Positions 25,601 to 32,082 of a DNA stretch of 64,000 nt are shown in pieces; the first letter of the stretch is position 1, and every line of letters begins with the position of its first letter. Origin of the DNA: Asterias rubens (Eukaryota > Echinodermata > Asteroidea > Forcipulatida > Asteriidae); contig NC_047062.1 of NCBI RefSeq assembly GCF_902459465.1, forward strand, positions 4,652,501 through 4,716,500, given 5' to 3'. Below the pieces are notes generated by a model that saw only the letters and a list, made by a program, of their open reading frames with translations, was not told the origin of the DNA and did no database searches. Both the position numbers and the translations under genes were made by a program.

Positions 25601-27758
25601 TTTTAACGATTGATATGTATAAAAAAAAAAAAAAATTAAAATAAAGTTGTGTGGGGGGGGGGGTGAAGTCAATCGAGGCAGACTTTGCCTCGATCGAACA
25701 TCGAACACACGTACGTGCAAGTACATTCAAGTCCTAGTCGTGAGTTTGTACGTTTCGAAAAAGGTTTTTTCTTGCATTTTTCCGGCAATTTCGACCAGAT
25801 GTATTGCTGCTGGATGCAGCAAAACAACTAAAGATGGGGTCACTGTGCAGCAAACACTTCAAGCGTCATGCTTCGAGAAACCGAAATACACTACACATTT
25901 TGACATGAAGAGAAAAGTTCTTTTCTAAAACATGACGCCATCCCAATTTTTCCAGCTAGTGGGGAAGTCGAAGAAGGTACCTGAAAGACGTAACGAACCT
26001 AAAGGAGCATTTGCATAACATGAACAAAATCCGGTATTGGTTCAACTTTGAGGGCATGTTTTTAGCTTGCGCCAAGCATCACTATCTTGTGTTGGCACTG
26101 CATGAGATTCATCGCGCCTCGATAGACGTCACGAACAGCGCCCTCTCGGGTCGGGCTTATTTTCAAATTTGTAAATAACATGGAAACTAATTTTTTTAAA
26201 CCTTAGTTAATTGTTTATTGATATTCCACTCATCAAAACACATTAGTGACAAAAGCTTTAATTTGACAAAATACCACTTCCAGGTGACTTAAAGCAATAT
26301 TGTTTGACTTGAATAAAGAAGCAAACTCATCAAACAAGACGCCACATTCATACCACTTGGCGCATTTAAACCACACATTTTTTCACTCAAGATTTACTTC
26401 TCACATGGAAATACTTCCATTATGTCGAGTGCTTATGCACTACAAAAAAATATCCAAAGATCATATTATATTTTCAAATTTGCTCTAGCAAATAATCTGA
26501 CCTGTTTTAAAGACAGTGGACACTATTGTCAAAGACCAGTCTTCTCATTTGGTGTATCTCAACATATACATAATAACAAACCTGTGAAAATTTGAGCTCA
26601 ATCGGTTGTCGAAGTTGCGAGATATTAATGATAGAAAAAAAACACTGGTCACACAAAGTTGTGTGACTGTGCTTTCAGATGCTTGATTTTGAGACCTCAA
26701 ATTCTAAACTTGAGGTCTAGAAATCAAATTCGTGGAAAATTACTTTGGAAAAGTTTCCGTATGGCGCCACCACTTTTTCATTCGATATGAAATAATATAG
26801 TATTTAATTTACCTCAATGAGATATCCCTTTCTGTAAATATGAGTGAAAAAGTGGTGGCGCCATACGGAAAGTTATCCATTACTTTTTTCTCAAAAACTA
26901 CGTCACTTCAGAAGGAGCTGTTTCCCACATTGTTTTTTAGTATCAACCTCTCCCTATTACTTGTAGTCAAGAAAGGTTTTATGCTAATAACTATTTTGAG
27001 TAATTTACCAATAGTGTCCACTGCCTTTAAAGGATTTGGGAAAAAAAATCCCTCAAAATAGAAAAGGGAAGAAGAACATGTCTTGGATAACTTTCCGTAT
27101 GGCGCCACCACTTTTTCACTCATTTTTACAAAAAGGGATATATCAATCAGGTAAATTAGATACTATATTATTTTATTGCGAATGAAAAAGTAGTGGCGCC
27201 ATACGGAAACTTTTCCCATTTCTTTACCACCCCCCCCCCCTTTGAAAATTGTGAGCGCAAACAAAATTACTTACCAAAAGTCTTTAATTTTAAAGCGTAA
27301 ATACTTTTCAACAAAGTTACAACCGATTCACCAATATCACCAACGCTAGAAGCACCAATGTAAATTTTCTTTCATTTATAGACCCCCCCCCCCCCTGAAA
27401 CGTTTCCTGGCTACGGGCCTAACAAGGCCCAAGGGAGGAAGATAAACTACCAAATAGTTTTTTTGTTAGAAAAAGTTTCCATATGGCGCCATCAATTTTT
27501 CATCCGATATGAAATATTAGACCTATCTTATGATAGTATCTAATTTACCTCAATAATATGAATTTAGGATATCTCTTTATCTTTTGTAAAAATTTGTGAA
27601 AAATGGTGGCGCCATTTGGAAAGTTATCCTTGTATACCCACCTCGCAAAAACATCGGTGTGCAGCCCCACTTTTGTTGAGTTGTTTGATGCTGAGCAAAG
27701 CTGTGTCCAGTAAACACAACAAGCAAACCCACAAAAACAACCACCTACAGTTGAACAT
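1679..27758 (-). CDS. ERO1: ERO1, endoplasmic reticulum oxidoreductin 1 (13 coding exons)
   Basis: FAD-dependent thiol oxidase of the ER lumen. By family knowledge it re-oxidises protein disulfide isomerase and passes electrons to oxygen, making peroxide. Coding exons, 5' to 3': 27758-27642, 24037-23918, 20196-20113, 15684-15628, 14901-14742, 14123-14003, 12174-12116, 9041-8949, 6627-6445, 5707-5577, 3881-3795, 2936-2836, 1778-1679. All introns are GT-AG and phases join to 470 codons plus stop; human ERO1A has 468. Visible marks: a hydrophobic signal peptide (residues 1-23), CFC at 36-38, shuttle cysteines at 86, 95, 100 and 105, the [10 protein letters not shown] motif with Arg197, Thr199 and Trp210, SGLH at 253-256, Arg289 and Arg302 (FAD contacts in the family), and the active-site CVGCDKC at 391-397. 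The donors of exon 4 (GTTTGT) and exon 9 (GTTTGG) are weak. Exon 7 is the least certain; the segment it encodes is about 10 residues shorter than in human and lacks the usual WLEG. Confidence 0.95.
2224..2645 (-). mobile_element. Non-LTR retrotransposon 3' end (reverse transcriptase C-terminus and tail)
   Basis: The minus-strand frame 2334-2582 ends with [20 protein letters not shown] and [10 protein letters not shown], the pattern found at the C-terminus of CR1/L2/Jockey-type reverse transcriptase ORFs. It is followed by GCGCTATATAAATACGG and a TTA-repeat tail at 2224-2250. 5'-truncated; lies in ERO1 intron 12. Confidence 0.75.
3339..3560. repeat. Fold-back repeat, variant of the GGGCCC-ended family
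   Basis: Begins CCCAATTTCATGGCTCTGCT and ends near GGTGAGCAGAGCTAT. Internal sequence AAAGCGCTGAATTTCTGCGC recurs at 49853-49990. Confidence 0.5.
3795..3881 (-). CDS. ERO1: ERO1 coding exon 11: CxxC active site
   Basis: Twenty-nine codons, phase 0 at both ends. It contains the invariant block [18 protein letters not shown]. Cys394-Cys397 is the FAD-proximal active-site pair and Cys391 its neighbour; the numbering is identical to the human protein. The acceptor is CAG and the donor GTAGGT. Confidence 0.95.
4027..4392 (-). mobile_element. Family B element
   Basis: TTAA-flanked, same ends as the copy at 1094-1457 but inverted; central TCTCGTTAACGAGA palindrome. In ERO1 intron 10, just upstream of exon 11. 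Confidence 0.8.
4438..4620 (+). mobile_element. tRNA-derived SINE, type 1
   Basis: Box-A-like TCTAGTAAGACATCTGC and box-B GGGTTTGAATCCCAC, followed by the constant body TACTGAGTAAACAGTGCT and CACACCAGTG. Directly follows the family B copy. Confidence 0.7.
4698..5063 (+). mobile_element. Family A TTAA-flanked fold-back element
   Basis: Terminal inverted repeats AGACACTGGACACTATTGG / CCAATAGTGTCCACTGCCT, flanked by TTAA. The core is an inverted repeat around GAGACCTCAAATTCTAAATC. Confidence 0.85.
5146..5260. repeat. Tandem repeat, about 47-bp unit, 2.4 copies
   Basis: Three successive ACACACCACAGTAAACACA blocks separated by variable CGTATCAAGAGCCGGCC-type spacers. Confidence 0.8.
5265..5443. 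repeat. GGGCCC-ended fold-back repeat
   Basis: Starts GGGCCCAATTTCATAGAGCT and ends with the inverted AGCAGCTTTATGAAATTGG. Inner part GGATACCAGTCACA is shared with the other copies. Confidence 0.7.
6404..6424. repeat. (GA)n microsatellite
   Basis: About ten GA units, 20 bp inside the intron from the ERO1 exon 9 donor. Confidence 0.9.
6682..6830 (+). mobile_element. SINE type 1, 5'-truncated
   Basis: Begins at box B (GGGTTTGAATCCCATCCC) and keeps the body GTACTGAGTATACAGTGC and CACACATCAGTG. In ERO1 intron 8. Confidence 0.65.
7251..7440 (+). mobile_element. tRNA-derived SINE, type 2
   Basis: GGTTGGCCCAGTGGTTTC at the 5' end and a box-B-like GTTTCAAATCCCACC, followed by a C/T-rich body with GCATGGGTTTTCCCC. 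Differs from type 1 in head and body. Confidence 0.55.
7677..8571. mobile_element. 895-bp non-autonomous DNA transposon with 8-bp target duplication
   Basis: Ends TAAGCTTGGGCGGTTCC and, inverted, GGAACCGCCCAAGCTTA. Both sides carry the identical 8 bp TTGCACGG (7669-7676 and 8572-8579). An 8-bp duplication with short inverted ends fits the hAT superfamily. The inside holds CCGGTTC-rich arms and two minisatellites; no transposase frame. Sits in ERO1 intron 8. Confidence 0.85.
8180..8262. repeat. Minisatellite, GGACGTACTGCACTAC units
   Basis: Five imperfect 15-19-bp units inside the 895-bp transposon. A CATGTACAGG tandem precedes it at 8118-8160. Confidence 0.85.
8646..8784. repeat. 139-bp near-perfect palindrome
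   Basis: Arms GTTATCACACGCGCGCTCG... and ...GCGCTTGTGTGATAAC meet at a GGCCTTCGGCC centre, with TCCCATATCCAACTCGG paired against its complement. The form is that of a hairpin MITE. Confidence 0.8.
8787..8978 (-). repeat. 74-bp tandem duplication of the ERO1 exon 8 end and its splice donor
   Basis: TAATGTGCACATAGATGAAT occurs three times (8787, 8886, 8960). The donor context CTAACGTACCTGATAATAAG occurs twice, 74 bp apart. A diverged copy is at 7559-7600. Only the copy at 8949 is continuous with the rest of exon 8. Confidence 0.85.
8949..9041 (-). CDS. ERO1: ERO1 coding exon 8: FAD-binding SGLH segment
   Basis: Thirty codons with two leading and one trailing split bases. It encodes [18 protein letters not shown] and then [10 protein letters not shown], very close to vertebrate ERO1B. 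Ser253 and His256 match FAD-contact residues of the family. The donor is GTACGT. The last part of the exon plus its donor is repeated downstream in the intron as imperfect 74-bp tandem copies. Confidence 0.93.
10944..11110 (+). repeat. Dispersed repeat, copy 1
   Basis: Shares with 35843-36017 the order TTGGTCCTTGG / TTTTGTTGAGTACGAGGGCT / GGTGTAGGCTTCAA / TTTAATCACA. Unclassified. Confidence 0.65.
11458..11823 (-). mobile_element. Family B element
   Basis: TTAA-flanked, ends AGCCATTGGACCCTTTCGG and CGAAAGTGTCCAATGGCT. In ERO1 intron 7. Confidence 0.8.
12316..12729 (+). mobile_element. Family C TTAA-flanked fold-back element
   Basis: Ends AAGGATTCGGGTACTTTTTC and GAAAAAGTACATAGACCCT. Central TTTTCGTCTCAAAAAGACGA palindrome. 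Its right end abuts a family A element without spacer. Confidence 0.75.
12734..13111 (+). mobile_element. Family A element abutting family C
   Basis: Ends AGACACTGGACACTTTTGG and AATAGTGTCCACTGCCT. The left flank is GTAA rather than TTAA, shared with the end of the family C copy. Confidence 0.8.
13713..13956. repeat. GGGCCC-ended fold-back repeat
   Basis: GGGCCCAATTTCATAGAGCT at one end and AGCAGCTCTATGAAAGTGGC, inverted, at the other. Ends 47 bp from the ERO1 exon 6 donor. Confidence 0.8.
14242..14410 (+). mobile_element. SINE type 1, partial
   Basis: GGTGGTCTAGGTGCAAG joined to GTTTGAATCCCATCCAAG, so part of the tRNA-like head is deleted. The body GGAAAGTACCAAGTATA is kept. Confidence 0.65.
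14440..14540 (+). mobile_element. SINE type 1, fragment
   Basis: GGTTTAGTTGTTAGACATCT (box A region) and TCACAGGGCTCAGGAAAGTA; box B is lost. Confidence 0.5.
15178..15300 (+). repeat. Dispersed repeat with GAGCATACTGATCGAAAC block
   Basis: The block GAGCATACTGATCGAAACAT, followed by a conserved ACATGGTG region, recurs at 16763-16905 and as a fragment near 44490. Unclassified retroelement-like sequence. Confidence 0.5.
15350..15560 (+). mobile_element. SINE type 1, full length
   Basis: Head GGTGGTCTAGTTGGTAAGAC (box A), TGGGTTCGAATCCCACC (box B), then the body GTACTGAGTATACAGTG, CACACATCGGTGTG and a 16-bp A tract. The head would fold like a tRNA only in part, so it is a SINE, not a tRNA gene. 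Confidence 0.8.
16053..16400 (+). mobile_element. Family E TTAA-flanked fold-back element
   Basis: Arms contain AGATGTTTTAAAAGTAGAAT and its complement, and the centre pairs GGTCGGCCATTTATGGGAGT with its complement. TTAA at both sides. Confidence 0.8.
16763..16905 (+). repeat. Dispersed repeat, second copy of the 15178-15300 type
   Basis: GATCAGAGCATACTGACCGA and TACATGGTGTTACCGCAAAC. Confidence 0.5.
17182..17568 (+). mobile_element. Family E element
   Basis: Ends AAGGACACGTTGCCTTGGAT and GATCCAAGACAATGTGTCCC; centre CTCCAATTTGTGGAGTAAAA folds on itself. Flanks are not a clean TTAA. Confidence 0.75.
17940..18130 (+). repeat. Probable non-LTR retrotransposon 3' tail
   Basis: Ends GGACAATAAAGACAATTAAT and an AATGAATG repeat, a tail style common to CR1/L2-like elements. 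No coding part is attached. Confidence 0.35.
18131..20112. other. ERO1 intron 3, largely featureless
   Basis: AT-rich sequence. One variant fold-back repeat is at about 19100-19275 (ends TTACTTGTGCGC... and ...TAATTGGGCCC). No exon-like stretch between the flanking ERO1 exons. Confidence 0.5.
20113..20196 (-). CDS. ERO1: ERO1 coding exon 3: shuttle-cysteine loop
   Basis: Twenty-eight codons, phase 0 at both ends. It carries CPFW followed by the flexible regulatory loop. Cys86, Cys95, Cys100 and Cys105 align with human Cys85, 94, 99 and 104, which in the family relay electrons from PDI and form the inhibitory disulfides. The loop reads CAVCPC where human has CAVKPC, so there is one additional cysteine (Cys103) between two shuttle positions. 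Confidence 0.92.
20711..20830. repeat. 120-bp hairpin repeat
   Basis: Arms GGTTTTCAACTAGTGGTTTA... and ...TTTAAACCACTTGATGAAAAC, with GAGGCCTGGTTCTT paired to AAGAACCAGGCCTC around a 40-base loop. In ERO1 intron 2. Confidence 0.75.
21267..21892. repeat. About 625-bp element with 70-bp inverted arms
   Basis: The left arm has GACAAACAATTTTAATTATC and TCTGGTGTAAATCCCACTGG. The right arm has the complements, CCAGTAGGATTTACACCAGA and ATTAAAATTGTTTGTTTC. A CAATT/ATTCA repeat and a retrotransposon tail (21535-21600) lie between. Confidence 0.65.
22342..22712. mobile_element. Family I TTAA-flanked fold-back element
   Basis: Ends AAGGAACGTTACAGA and TCTGTAATGTTCCT, TTAA on both sides, about 370 bp. 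One copy in the window. Confidence 0.7.
22840..23269 (-). mobile_element. Family A element with internal expansion
   Basis: Standard ends (AGTCAGATGACACTATTGG). The module GAATTTGATTTTGAGACCTC is present three times in tandem near 22998-23060, making this copy longer than the others. Confidence 0.8.
23298..23651 (+). mobile_element. Family C element
   Basis: TTAA-flanked; AAGGATTTGGGTACTTTTTC at the left, palindrome TTTCGTCTCATGAGACGAAA in the centre. Lies 28 bp from the preceding family A copy. Confidence 0.8.
24149..24513 (-). mobile_element. Family A element
   Basis: AGGCAGTGGACACAATTGG to CCAATAGTGTCCAGTGTCT, TTAA on both sides. Starts 112 bp upstream of the ERO1 exon 2 acceptor, in intron 1. 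Confidence 0.8.
24818..24977 (+). mobile_element. Family A element, 3' half only
   Basis: Begins in the ACTTCAGAGGGAGCC module and runs to ATAGTGTCCCAGTGCCT followed by TTAA. The left half is missing. Confidence 0.7.
25797..25983 (+). pseudogene. Broken THAP-domain sequence
   Basis: [16 protein letters not shown] is the start of a THAP zinc finger (C2CH DNA-binding module). It continues, in shifted frames, with [24 protein letters not shown] and KHDAIPIFP, which correspond to the end of the domain. The roughly 35 residues between, including the usual FP and W, are deleted, and at least two frame shifts are present. It could descend from a host THAP gene or a P-element-like transposase; too little remains to decide. 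Lies in ERO1 intron 1, opposite strand. Confidence 0.6.
26511..27026 (+). mobile_element. Family A element interrupted by a hairpin element
   Basis: Left part 26511-26746, right part 26887-27026; ends AGACAGTGGACACTATTG and ATAGTGTCCACTGCCT next to TTAA. The break carries a 132-bp family F insertion with its own target duplication. Confidence 0.85.
26747..26878. mobile_element. Family F 132-bp hairpin transposon, nested
   Basis: Inverted ends GGAAAAGTTTCCGTATGGCG / CGCCATACGGAAAGTTATCC; the 8-bp duplication ATTACTTT is at 26739-26746 and 26879-26886. It must be younger than the family A copy it splits. Confidence 0.9.
27085..27216. mobile_element. Family F hairpin transposon
   Basis: 132 bp, ends GGATAACTTTCCGTATGGCG and CGCCATACGGAAACTTTTCC. 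Flanking 8-mers CATGTCTT and CATTTCTT differ at one base. Confidence 0.9.
27469..27629. mobile_element. Family F hairpin transposon beside ERO1 exon 1
   Basis: Diverged 161-bp copy (CATATGGCGCCATCAATTTT). No clear target duplication. Its edge is 12 bp from the ERO1 exon 1 boundary at 27642. Confidence 0.75.
27642..27758 (-). CDS. ERO1: ERO1 coding exon 1: signal peptide and CFC motif
   Basis: Thirty-nine codons from an ATG at 27758. The first 23 residues form a hydrophobic secretion signal with a Leu/Cys/Trp-rich core, followed by a short linker and RCFCE, which matches the family's mature N-terminus. The donor is GTGGGT, phase 0. This is the only in-frame ATG ahead of CFC that gives a proper signal peptide, which is why it was chosen as the start. 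A 5' UTR intron cannot be excluded. Confidence 0.9.
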
Positions 27759-27990
27759 GGTCAATTGTTGCAATTTCAAACATGACAGGGTAGAGTAGTA
27801 ACCAGCACAACTTCAATCAAGTCAACAGCACCTGGCAAAACAAGGGTTCCAGCAGTACGTCAATGCATAAGTTGTGGTTCAACTTCAGGCAAACTGTAAC
27901 TTTAAAAAGTGTAGAGGGGTCTCTCATAACATCTCATATATAAATATAGTCATACACACACCGCCAGCCCAAACACACGACGTACGTGCA

Positions 27991-27998
27991 TGACGTGT
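27991..27998 (+). promoter_or_regulatory. Candidate UPR-type element upstream of ERO1
   Basis: TGACGTGT lies about 235 bp upstream of the ERO1 start codon, inside a CpG-containing stretch (27960-28060) next to ACGTACGTGCA. The unfolded-protein-response element bound by ATF6/XBP1 is TGACGTGG/A, so this is one base off. ERO1 genes are UPR-induced in many eukaryotes. The link here is inferred from motif and position only; no TATA box or clear CCAAT-spaced ERSE was found. Confidence 0.25.
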
Positions 27999-28056
27999 AC
28001 TTCGTGAGCTAGCTAGCCGGCCACCGTCCGTACCCCCACATGGACTGCGCACCCCA

Positions 28057-28640
28057 ATGTGTAATACCTGCCTCGCCTGCTGTAGGCCGGACTCGGAGCG
28101 GAATGACAGATTGGTGTTTTACCGGTTCCTACCAGCGGACTGTGAACTATTCATTCCTCATAATGCTATAGGAAATAAACGAGTGTTGAACTCTCTCTGG
28201 CGTTCTAAGCCTACCACCAGTAGTAACTATTTTGATAAAAACTCCGAAACTCCAACGACATCAACAAAAAATGCCATAAGCTGACCAATCCTTCAGAAAA
28301 TACACACTGACTGATTTGAGTGAAATTTCGAGAAATAAACTGCATGTTTTCAACACGCAAGCATGGTGCATATACGTACTGTCACCGCATTACCGTTTAC
28401 TTTTACGCGAGTATTTTTGTGCGAAGATGGAGACCAGACTTTATCGAAAGAGGGCGCTATGACACAAAAAAAAAAAAAGCACGGGGAAAGGGGCGGGGAA
28501 CTTGGGAAGAGGGCCATTAATTGTTTCCCTTCGAAAATAAGTAGAAATCACAAGGAACATTCAATTACGATTTCCCAACTCAGCACATTTGTCAGTGTTT
28601 ATTGTACTTTTATAATAATATTAATAATAGTAAAATAAAA
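28057..28640. other. ERO1 upstream region, no gene recognised
   Basis: Open frames here (28057-28284, 28320-28520) lack any recognisable motif and lie immediately upstream of ERO1. The sequence is moderately CpG-containing and may include 5' UTR or promoter. Confidence 0.35.
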
Positions 28641-29792
28641 ACTTGTTTATGATTATAGTTTACTTTTGCTGGTTTTCTACACATTGTCTTCCATTGCTTT
28701 ATTTGGTCCTGTTATAGGTTTTGTAAAAGACAATTCCAGGACCAATTATCCCTTTATCTAAGCTTCCTTTTAAGCTTACTTTGGAATTTTAATAGAGGAA
28801 GGAGTTCTTCAAATGTTTAACTAAATTGCAAGGCTGCTGGATATGCAGCAGATGTGGGAGGCCCCCCCCCCCTAAATGATGCTATACTCCGACACACTCT
28901 TCCCTTCTTGTACAGAAGTAACCCCCCATCCCTCCCTTAAAAAACCTCTGAAGAACTTATCAGATTCCAAGAGCACAGTGAAACAACAATCGGAGGGTTG
29001 GGGTGGGTAAACCATGCCTCTCAAAGTGAAAGAACAATCGGAGGGGTTGGGTAAACCATGCCTCACAAATCAGTCAACAACCCCCTCCCCCCCCCCCCCC
29101 AACAACCCTCTTAATATCATACTTTTTGATAAGTTCTGATCAGTTGAGTCCAGACACTACATCCAGTCTGATCTACCTCTGAAACTTTTTCAACTTTCAG
29201 ACAGTTTCGGTTTCTTCATTTATTTCCAAACGACACTCTTCACAAAACATTTTACAATTTACAAAGTTTTTTTGTTTTATCTCATTTTTATTATTTTTTT
29301 TGTATCTGCAGGACAGGCGCTCAGTGGCAGCCAATTATCATTTATTACAATAATGTACTAAAAGCAAAACTACAGCTGTAATAGTTATCATATAAACTTA
29401 TAATATGCTTTACAACAACCAGATCACCGTGGTTAGTTATCAACCACAATATAAATTAAACAATCTTATGGACTTTGGATAGTTTATGATAAGATTTGAT
29501 TCATTATTTCTACAAGTATCAGAAGTTTGTGGTCTCAACGGGCAGAAACATTTAAATATTGACAGGGCTTGTCAATTTATCATCAATTATAAAAGTGCAG
29601 ATTCCATGCCTCATAGGAAGTTATCTTACAGGAATGGTAACACAGGAACTTGGGACGATAGTTTTTCTTTACTGGGCCACATCTACTTTTGATAAGTGAC
29701 TCATAAACATATGCTGGAATAATACTTGTTCTTCATAAGACAATTCTTAGGACTGTAGTGCAGTGATGAATCTTCACCAAACTATACATTCA

Positions 29793-29938
29793 ACAAATTT
29801 ACAAAAAATACTGTTTTGTTATAAGAGAACAGCCTATTTGAGTGCACTATACGAAATGGTTGCACAAAATTTACAAAAAATACTGTTTTGTTATAAGAGA
29901 ACAGCCTATTTGAGTGCACTATACGAAATGGTTGCACA
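29793..29938. repeat. 72-bp tandem duplication, two identical units
   Basis: AATTTACAAAAAATACTG through ATACGAAATGGTTGCACA is repeated without visible mismatch, so the duplication is recent. The unit is 24 codons long, hence a repeated peptide appears in chance frames. Confidence 0.9.
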
Positions 29939-31928
29939 GGATTGGTACAGATTTTGTACACGAGTGGAACAGGCAGATAAGCCACATTGATCTCACACTA
30001 GTAAGCCACTGCAACTTCTTGTGATACCCTGTATACAACCATGACAACGGCAGTTTTAATTCTCATGACATGAAAGGGACCAGACTGTCTTTTCCTTCCA
30101 GCCTCCGTTTGGTGTCATTGGGTCGAATAGAAGGAGAGCAAGATGGACGCTCCGCGATTACAGTGAATAATGCAGACACCACAGTTCTAACAAACCAGCT
30201 TCATGAACAAGCTATTAAACACAAAACAACAAATTTTATCTGCCAATCGCAAATCCCAAGCATATTCTTTGAACTTGATCATTTTGTGGTTGGAGTAGAA
30301 TTTGTTGGATTGGTGTTAACAAGTTGAGTGACTTTCTCCGAATAATGTCGACAGTTGTGCCGACAGTACACTTAAGGGAGTCCAGTATACGACAAATGAA
30401 TCAACACAAAGTACAAACTCCACTGAAATGAACAAAATAGGGTATCTTATGGCTCTCCAGAATGGACAACAAACTTCAAGCAACAAACAGCCAATAATTA
30501 TTTGTTCAGTAAATATATCCCTTTAACCAGAGTTGAACACTACACAATTGTTACAGTCATCTATGAAAAATGGGCGTTTATTCATTAAATCAAGGATATT
30601 AAGAGCTTACAGGGAAAATACAGCTTTGGTATGCAAAGAAAATCTCATAAAAATTAACTGTTACAGTTTATTCACAGGTACTTAACTTTTTGGAAACCAA
30701 TAAAACAAAAATTGATAAAATAAAAATAGCGACGTGAGGGGGCAGGAGAGCATGATTATAGAGGGTTGCCAGACCACACTGGTTTCATTTGATTAAATGT
30801 GTTTCTGAGAAACCTCTCTAAACTGGCACCACTGTAAGGAATGATGTTTCAATGTTTTCATATTATGTATCCTGGTGCTGTATCTGCCACTACTACAGAT
30901 TCTTCTACTTAAGTTTCTTAAATTACACTTATTTTCAACGTTAATCTTGACTACAACAATTTATAAGTCCAAATAAATGCTTTTAAAGTTCACGTTCCAT
31001 TTAGCGTGACAATTAATGTACATTGAATCAACTGGGTATCTTCTTCATCAAAGCTTGGTTTTTATTGTGCCATAAACTTCTACAACCATAAGTTTTTTTG
31101 TGTGAACTGTATTTTTGAGTGTATTTGTATTTCTATGTGCATTGTATAAAAAAGCTTGAAAGAGATAAAGCAAAAATGCAGGCGAAATTTTTCAAGTAGC
31201 CCTTCCACCAAACCCAAAACAACAGGTGAAACAAAACAAAATATAATGCTACATTGAAAACATGGAACATGAATTACTGAATGTACATGTTTGTGTAAAA
31301 AATATCACTTGGAGGTCTCAAAAAACAAGAATTTTATTTAACCCCTTCTCAGCAAATTTGAAAGTAACAAGTATTGTATGAATGAAATCCAGCAAAAGCT
31401 GTAAGGGTTAAATATAGTAAATGACATAAATTACCTTTTGACATCCACAGACAAACATAAATTAATTATAGAGTTTTTAATAACGTTATTAATTAATTAT
31501 TACAAACACGTGCACCTATCACTCAACAGGATGATTTTGTAACAACTTCAAAAAAAGTAAATAAAATGGAAAAGTAAAATTTCACTGCATTTGAAAATAT
31601 CAAACAGAGATTTTAAAGAGAAAAAATAATAAGAACTCGGTGAAACACACATAGGAAATGTTTCATTCATATTTGTGATCACAGAATTTCACATAGATGT
31701 CAAACCATTGTTTGTTTTTATCATGAGTTGATTATTTGAAACCGAAAGACCCGGATTCGATGATGTTATTCAAAACTAAGAATGTCATTTTAGGATATCT
31801 ACCCTTTGTAAGGGCGCAGTGTACATATAGAGGATAACACAGTGTGAACTCTGTAGAATTTGTCTGATTGAAAATTACACACATAAACTCTCCTGAAAGC
31901 AGGTGTACTACAAAACCACCTGAAGTCA

Positions 31929-32082
31929 GCGCCCAATCTCATAGAGCTGCTTAAAGCACAAAAAGTAGCCAAGCACAACACAATTGTGCTTACCAGGATC
32001 AGGTTACCAGCCAAAATACCATCTCGAATGTACTACCTGTGACTGGTATCCTGCTTATTTTTGCTAAACAGAAATTGGGCCC
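31929..32082. repeat. GGGCCC-ended fold-back repeat
   Basis: GCCCAATCTCATAGAGCTGC at one end, GAAATTGGGCCC at the other, CTGTGACTGGTATCCTGC inside. Confidence 0.75.

Noticed and set aside
28057..28284. Cys-rich plus-strand frame beginning MCNTCLACCRPDSE
   Set aside because: No zinc-finger spacing, no homologue recognised, no splice context; lies in the region just upstream of ERO1.
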